Positions 58,891 to 64,000 of a DNA stretch of 64,000 bases are shown piece by piece. Each line of letters opens with the position of its first letter. Within the stretch, counting starts at the first letter, position 1. Below the pieces are notes generated by a model. That model did not search any database. It saw nothing but the letters and a program-made list of their open reading frames with translations, and had not been told where the DNA came from. Source of the DNA: Pelodera strongyloides (taxonomy: Eukaryota; Nematoda; Chromadorea; Rhabditida; Rhabditidae); the NCBI GenBank assembly GCA_036852015.1, contig JAANDG010000548.1:35285-99284 (forward strand). Direction: 5' to 3'. The translations under genes and the position numbers were made by a program.

Positions 58891-61800
58891 TTAATATAAT
58901 TTGATAATTATTGGTAGAACCAAGACCGCGCGAGATAGCACTTGTACAGCAGAACACAAGGAACAGTCTTCCTTGATTACGTCCTCTTCTTTCTGAAATG
59001 TCAACTAATTTAATAACTATCATGAACACGTAATGCTAAATTCCGATGAGCGGAGTTCGAAACAGTAGGCCTAGCCTAGGTTATAACTCTCTGACAACAA
59101 CGTGGCATGTGCATGTGTGGATGAACCACCGATGAACCACTTCATAAGCTGAATATCATCTTGAACTCGTCGGCTTACACACTGCACTGCGCCCTCACAA
59201 CATTCACAGAATTACTTGAAAGAAGTCTTACCCTGCGATACTTGCGATCCACGTAGCCCCAGTCTTGGTAGTACTGTGCACAGACCTTCTGCCAATATCC
59301 TATAGAACCCGTTTTGCTTGTTTTGCCCTTGAACTTCTGAAAATGCAATTAGAAGTTAGACCAACGGAAAAGCAATTAGAATGGATCGGACAATTTTCAT
59401 ATGTACACTGCGGACATTGCGAACACACATAATACTAAAAATACAAACAAGTAATTGCAAATTCGCAATTATCCGAAAAAAAATCAGCAACCTCGTCGAT
59501 AACACGTGCAATTTGTTCCAAATTTGGATCGAGGTTATTAAACCAGGTGGTCGCATCGCGGGAGCGACAACTGAAATTGGACGTTCATTTTTATTTATTT
59601 TCGATTGATGTATATGTGGTGTTGGTGGTATCATGTATGTTCGCCACCATGCCAGTCAATAAGCTAATAACTGTGTGTCTACATTAACGTGTCGCTCGTT
59701 TCTATAAAGTAGACATTAGTATATCAGGAACTACAAACAACATCTATAAAACCGTTTCACGTTGTCATTTAGTGGGTCAGATTGCTGCATTGCAAGAAGC
59801 GTGGTGTGCCACGCGAGTGAAAACCTTTTCCAGTTGAAAAAAAGGCCGGCAGCGCTCATTAGAAATAGTAAGAAATGTGAATAATTACTCGACGGTATAT
59901 TTGGGAAGTTCGGGATTCATCTTGGCAATCTGTGCTTGAAGCGTATAATTGGTAGTTTGGCCGCCAGAGACGACTCCCATCTGAAGTAATGTATAATGAA
60001 AACGACTTCGCGGTATTGGCGCGAGACGGACACTTTGTCGCGCTGCGTTGACGCGGCAGGGTTTGATTCTTAGGCGTAGGGTACGAAGTTTTGCGCCCGT
60101 GCGGAGAAAACTTATTGTATGTGGACTTTACGGGACTAGGTAATTGACAATGAATAAATGGGATGTGTAGTTTCAATTACAAAAGAAAGTTCGGAATTTG
60201 GAACTTGACAAAGAATTGATTTGTATCAAACTCACTACAAACGGCATATGATTGTGTATACAAATAAGCGGTGCGCCAGAATCGCCCTGAAATTTACTAT
60301 ATATATACTATTGAATCTGCGTTACGGTATCTTTTATCTTTTCTGACCGCGAGTATCAGTATCCTCTCGTAGTAGTGGGGTAAAATTAGACAGTTTGAGA
60401 GAGACAGAGAGAAAGGGAAGAGAGAAAGTACCAATTTCGTTGATTTAAAAATTTCAATACAATGATAACAATTGCAAACCCTGCACGCCCCAGATTTCTT
60501 GTCGCCGTTCATTTGGAAAGTGACGTCGAGCGTATTATGCTCCACATGTTTTACTGTTTCCACCCATGTGTACTTGAGCTGTTTGATACCGGTAGGGGAT
60601 TCGGGGACTAAAATTAGTACACTTCTTATGCTTACAATTAGCACAAATTGCTCAAGTGACAGGCGCAAGCTCACAGAAAACAAGATAACAAGTTTTCCAT
60701 ATTTCACTAGATCAGTTTGAGGAGCTGGAACAAGAAACGGACGTATAGTTTAAAAGAGCCAATGCTTACTTTCTTCCAGTCCAAAGCCGGCCAGAAAACA
60801 GGGACCTTTAGTTAAGATTTCCTTGTAAGCAATCTGAAATGCACTGAAGAAAAGTTGGAATTTTCAAAATAATGACATTCTAACGGCACATTTCTGAAGA
60901 TTTCATTTATCGCTGGCACAACGTGCAACTTTCATCAGTACGCAGCCAACAAAAATATGTGGGCCCTAGTGTTGCGGCCCACCCATTTTGGGCGCTGGAG
61001 GCGACGCACCGGCCAAGTTTCCTTAGTGTAAGAGCTTGTCTTTTAAAAGTTGGGAAAGCGTCCTATGGAAAAATAAACATTTGTTGGGAGCTTGGCGCGT
61101 GTAGCTCGAACGGGAGAGAGTTTGCCCAGAGACAAACGATGCGGGTTCGGATCCGCTACACTCCGTACTTTCGTAGTAGATTATTCCCTAGGAGCCAAGA
61201 AGGGGCTACTGGAATACTTACTTTGTGAAAACGCGCTAGCATTGGTATCACAGGACTATGTTCGGTTGTGCATATCGTGTCATTTCCCAGTTTAGCAAAA
61301 CCCAATGGTTTATCCAAAAATAGCAGAGCATAATCAACATCCTAAACGAGGATCATTTTATTTATTTTACTTTATGGATTACTTAGAAGTTTTATCGTTA
61401 CAACTCCCTTGTCAGCATGCTGTTATGTACGTGAAGCGAGGTACCTTGTTGTCGTTCGAGATAGGTTGACTCGACTCGTTTTCGTATCAAAAATCATCAA
61501 TAAACTATTATATAAATGGAATGAGCTTACTCACCGGATTCAGCCCACTCGGTACGCTAACGCACTCGCTACCCGGTATATAGTAACTTTTGAACTTGTA
61601 TTTCTCCTGTTGATGTCGTGGTTTGCTGGTGTCAACTTCGCCTTCGTAGAAGTTTTCATATGCGTAGAGTTGCACCTCGCCACCGTAGTTCAGACGACTA
61701 AACGTGAGTATAGGTATAATGGGTGCAAGCCAAGCACAGAAAAACCGTCGTCGCCGGCCACTATATGGGTTCCTTCCATCAAGCAACCCATTTGGTGACC

Positions 61801-62652
61801 GGTCGCCGACCGTTCAGAACCACGCGGACACTAATTCATGATGACTGCTTGTCGACGGAGAAAAGTTAGTCATCAAGAGGACACCAAGTGACCGCCAAAT
61901 GGTTCGGTCCACCAACAGCCTTTCCCTCTTTCCAAGCAAAACCGGATAGACAACGTACAGGAGCTTGACCTGGTAATACGTGAATCGTGAAAACTTACTT
62001 ATCTTTAGCGTCGTGAAGGCAGTGACAAGCAGTGAGAACCACTTGATTGGTGAGCAATGTGCCACCGCAAACCTGAACTTCAATTGCCCATTTGCGTAAC
62101 GTGCGTACAGACAAACAAACTGGCAAACAAACAAATAAAAATATCCTCACTTTTCGTGAGTACCCACTTGGCTTATCGCTAATGAAGATGAGCACCATGT
62201 AACTCTGAAGACCTGGAAAAGAGCAGCCGATTAACAAGTGCGCAGAGAAAGAGAGTAGGAGAGAGATGCATATATAGAGTGCGAACGAGAAGAGAGAGAG
62301 GGGGAGCCAGAGAGGTGAGGCATGTATAGAATTATTAGAGACAATAAAAGAAGAAGAGAGAGAGACAATAGAAGAGAGACCGCTAGGTGTGCCGCAACAA
62401 CGTTAGGTGTGCCGCGATAGTTTGGCGGGTGCGCAGCGAAGAAAAAAGACTGCTGCCGTCGCACACTGCAAAAACCCCATTCCCGCGTCCAAGGTTCGCC
62501 AGAATAAAGCTGCTCGCCTCTGTTAGTACATAACTCCGAAATATTATTTTAAAAACAACTGAACGTGTACCGTATTTCTCCTGTGCTTTCTTGCCAAAGC
62601 GAATGTAAGCATCTCCTTTTATGATGACCAACAATAACACGAACCATTTCAT
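58891..62652 (-). CDS. Secreted serine protease 2, tandem paralog, 12 exons, about 373 aa
   Basis: Exons: 62571-62652, 62151-62212, 61999-62072, 61535-61697, 61222-61341, 60770-60833, 60480-60607, 60236-60286, 59889-59980, 59492-59570, 59232-59336, 58891-58992, in phase over 1122 nt. Exon number and phases equal those of protease 1, and most exon lengths match; exon 4 is 6 nt and exon 11 is 3 nt longer. Signal peptide MKWFVLLLVIIKGDA, again followed at once by YIRFG. The triad is H65, D130 and S234 (GDSGAP, closer to the usual GDSGGP). The S1 position again follows KSGAC, without Asp. The C-terminal segment GYWQKVCAQYYQDWGYV and the tail with CSLCSAVQ..LVLPIIIKLY are conserved, so both are under constraint. 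A splice acceptor lies 17 nt before the ATG. Confidence 0.88.
61087..61152 (+). pseudogene. tRNA-like sequence in a protease 2 intron (SINE head candidate)
   Basis: GTAGCTCGAACGGGAGAG resembles an A box. GTTTG..CAAAC could form an anticodon stem with an 8-nt loop. GCGGGTTCGGATCCGC is a well-formed T arm with a B box. The acceptor ends do not pair well, so it is probably a tRNA-derived SINE or pseudogene, on the strand opposite the protease. Confidence 0.45.
62270..62375. repeat. GA-rich microsatellite in protease 2 intron 1
   Basis: Repeated GAGAGA and AGAGAGGG tracts, broken by GGTGTGCCGC, which is itself duplicated at about 62388 and 62406. Confidence 0.7.
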
Positions 62653-62756
62653 AGCATGGGGATTTAAATCTGAAAGCATAGAAACGTAGTGAAAAGTAAC
62701 ACGGTTGGTATTGCTCGTTCTGAGCCATTGCATTCGAGCTATACAGGCGCGTTCGA

Positions 62757-62943
62757 GTTGGGAAAAAGTTGTGGAATTCCGGAAAAAGTTGGTTCAAGAT
62801 GGAACATTTGCATAATTTAGCATAATGCTGAAAAGCAGGATATTCAGCTATGTTTGTCTGTGGTCTCTCTTTTGGCATTATCTCTCAACTTTTCTCGCGT
62901 TTCCAACTTGAACCAACTTTTTCCAGAATTCTTCAAACTTTTA
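62757..62943. mobile_element. Inverted-repeat element upstream of protease 2
   Basis: GTTGGGAAAAAGTTGTGGAA and GGAAAAAGTTGGTTCAAG at the left are mirrored by CTTGAACCAACTTTTTCC and the sequence to about 62943. It lies in the likely promoter region of protease 2. Confidence 0.6.
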
Positions 62944-63529
62944 CCATCTTAAAGGGAATGTAAGCCCTTTTTGAAGTTAAGCTGTGTTGGTAGAATGTAT
63001 GTTCCCCGTTAAGGAAATAGTAACAAAAGTTGTCCAAAGGTTCCCAGTTAACAGAAAATAAACCACAAATTTCACTTTTTCCATAGTAAACGCGTTACTT
63101 GAGACGATGCCATACATCGTCGGGGGCAATGGAATTTTTTTCAAATATACATGCAGATATTGAGAAATAGCATTACTTAGTGACATATTTGCATGCAAAT
63201 TCCAATATTCACATTTGCATATTCAGCCGCCTATTTAAATTCACGTCTGGTGTGGAAACTCTAGTTTTGCGTTTGTTTTGCATATTCGCTTTAAATGCGC
63301 CTTAAAAGAAGCACACTGTACAATTCTACCCAATAACAGTGTATAATAGTGTTTGTATGATAATTGAAGACTTGGAATAAAACAGTGCTTTGAATAGACT
63401 GAATTTATGCAAATTATTGGAAGACACATATTTACCGAGTTAAGTGGAAAAGAAAATGGACGAGATCGTACATAGTTCGGTACATGCTAACCTTCATGAA
63501 TTGTAAACTTACGAGATAGTTTTTTTCGG

Positions 63530-63885
63530 CAGTCGTCGCTGATGAAGCTCGCGTGGTGCACGGCGAAAACTTGGCGCGGCGATTGGAAAAACGGGATGTG
63601 CGCGGGGCAGTCGTCGCTTATTAGAAGCTCGAGTGGTGCGCGGCGAAAACCTGGCATGACGGGCAGTCATCGCTGATAAAGCTCGAGTGGTGCGCGGCGA
63701 AAACCTGGCATGACGGGCAGTCATCGCTGATAAAGCTCGAGTGGTGCGCGGCGAAAACCAGGCATGACGGGCAGTTATCGCTTATTAGAAGCTCGAGTGG
63801 TGTGCGGCGAAAACCTGGCGCAGCGGTTGGAGAGATGTGAGGCAGTCATCGCTAACGAAGCTCAAGTGGTGCGCGGCGCTGGTGC
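63530..63885. repeat. Tandem repeat, about six copies of a 54-78 bp unit
   Basis: GGCAGTCATCGCTGATAAAG followed by CTCGAGTGGTGCGCGGCGAA recurs with starts near 63530, 63608, 63664, 63718, 63772 and 63843. The central copies are exact 54-bp repeats and the outer ones carry extra sequence. The minus-strand open frame through it repeats MTARHARFSPRTT and is a by-product of the repeat. GC content is well above the surroundings. Confidence 0.8.
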
Positions 63886-64000
63886 GACGCCCACAGTTTC
63901 GGGTTGATGCAACCTGGTTATACTGCAGGCACCCTCAACGACAAATACACAATTTTATTCACAGAGGTGTACAACTATCAGACAGATTTCTACAGACAAA

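Larger units (their letters stand above)
62653..64000. other. Intergenic region upstream of protease 2
   Basis: Contains the splice acceptor 17 nt before the ATG, an inverted-repeat element (62757-62943), AT-rich sequence and a tandem repeat (63530-63885). I recognise no further exon up to the window edge. Confidence 0.5.

Noticed and set aside
63509..63724. Arg-rich repeat protein on the minus strand
   Set aside because: A by-product of the 54-bp tandem repeat. It has no start context or splice signals and is not conserved across the outer copies.
63530..63885. CRISPR array
   Set aside because: The repeats are head-to-tail without unique spacers of constant length, and the surroundings are clearly eukaryotic.

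Overview
The window is animal nuclear DNA. It carries six well-supported protein-coding genes, all split into many short exons (8 to 28 per gene) with GT-AG introns. I rebuilt every gene by chaining splice sites, and the reading phase is consistent across every junction. Several features point to a nematode. The Argonaute has a histidine-lysine pair in its guide 5'-end pocket, which I associate with the nematode WAGO/CSR-1 group. Splice acceptors are short and often TTTTCAG-like. A strong acceptor also sits just upstream of nearly every ATG (0 to about 60 nt), as expected for spliced-leader trans-splicing. The phylum is an inference, and no species can be named.

Layout: 273-8850 (minus) is an RGG-tailed, probably slicer-competent Argonaute. 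8851-15440 is intergenic and rich in small transposons. 15441-25473 (minus) is EDC4/Ge-1, the decapping scaffold. 26148-28576 (minus) is SNF8/VPS22 of ESCRT-II, just upstream of EDC4 and possibly in the same transcription unit. 28577-35829 is a repeat-dense interval. It holds a small non-autonomous LTR element with identical LTRs, a roughly 184-bp satellite, a broken Ty3/gypsy pol fragment and an unusual array of GGGGTAGT/ACTACCCC motifs. 35830-40074 (plus) is a seven-finger zinc-finger protein. 40075-46862 is intergenic with foldback elements. 46863-53268 (plus) is a CD2AP/CIN85-type adaptor with two SH3 domains and a capping-protein-binding motif. 54797-57891 and 58891-62652 (both minus) are tandem duplicate secreted serine proteases with the same 12-exon plan, no activation peptide and a hydrophobic, possibly GPI-directing, tail. 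62653-64000 is intergenic with a tandem repeat.

The genes do not form one pathway. Two of them, the Argonaute and EDC4, act in RNA silencing and mRNA decay, and SNF8 and the CD2AP-like adaptor both act in endocytic membrane traffic. I see no bacterial operon, CRISPR array or intact virus. The points most worth checking are the Asp in place of the usual His in the Argonaute tetrad, the GGGGTAGT array, the small LTR element, the TTAA-flanked foldback elements (one with an empty site in the same window), and the protease tail.
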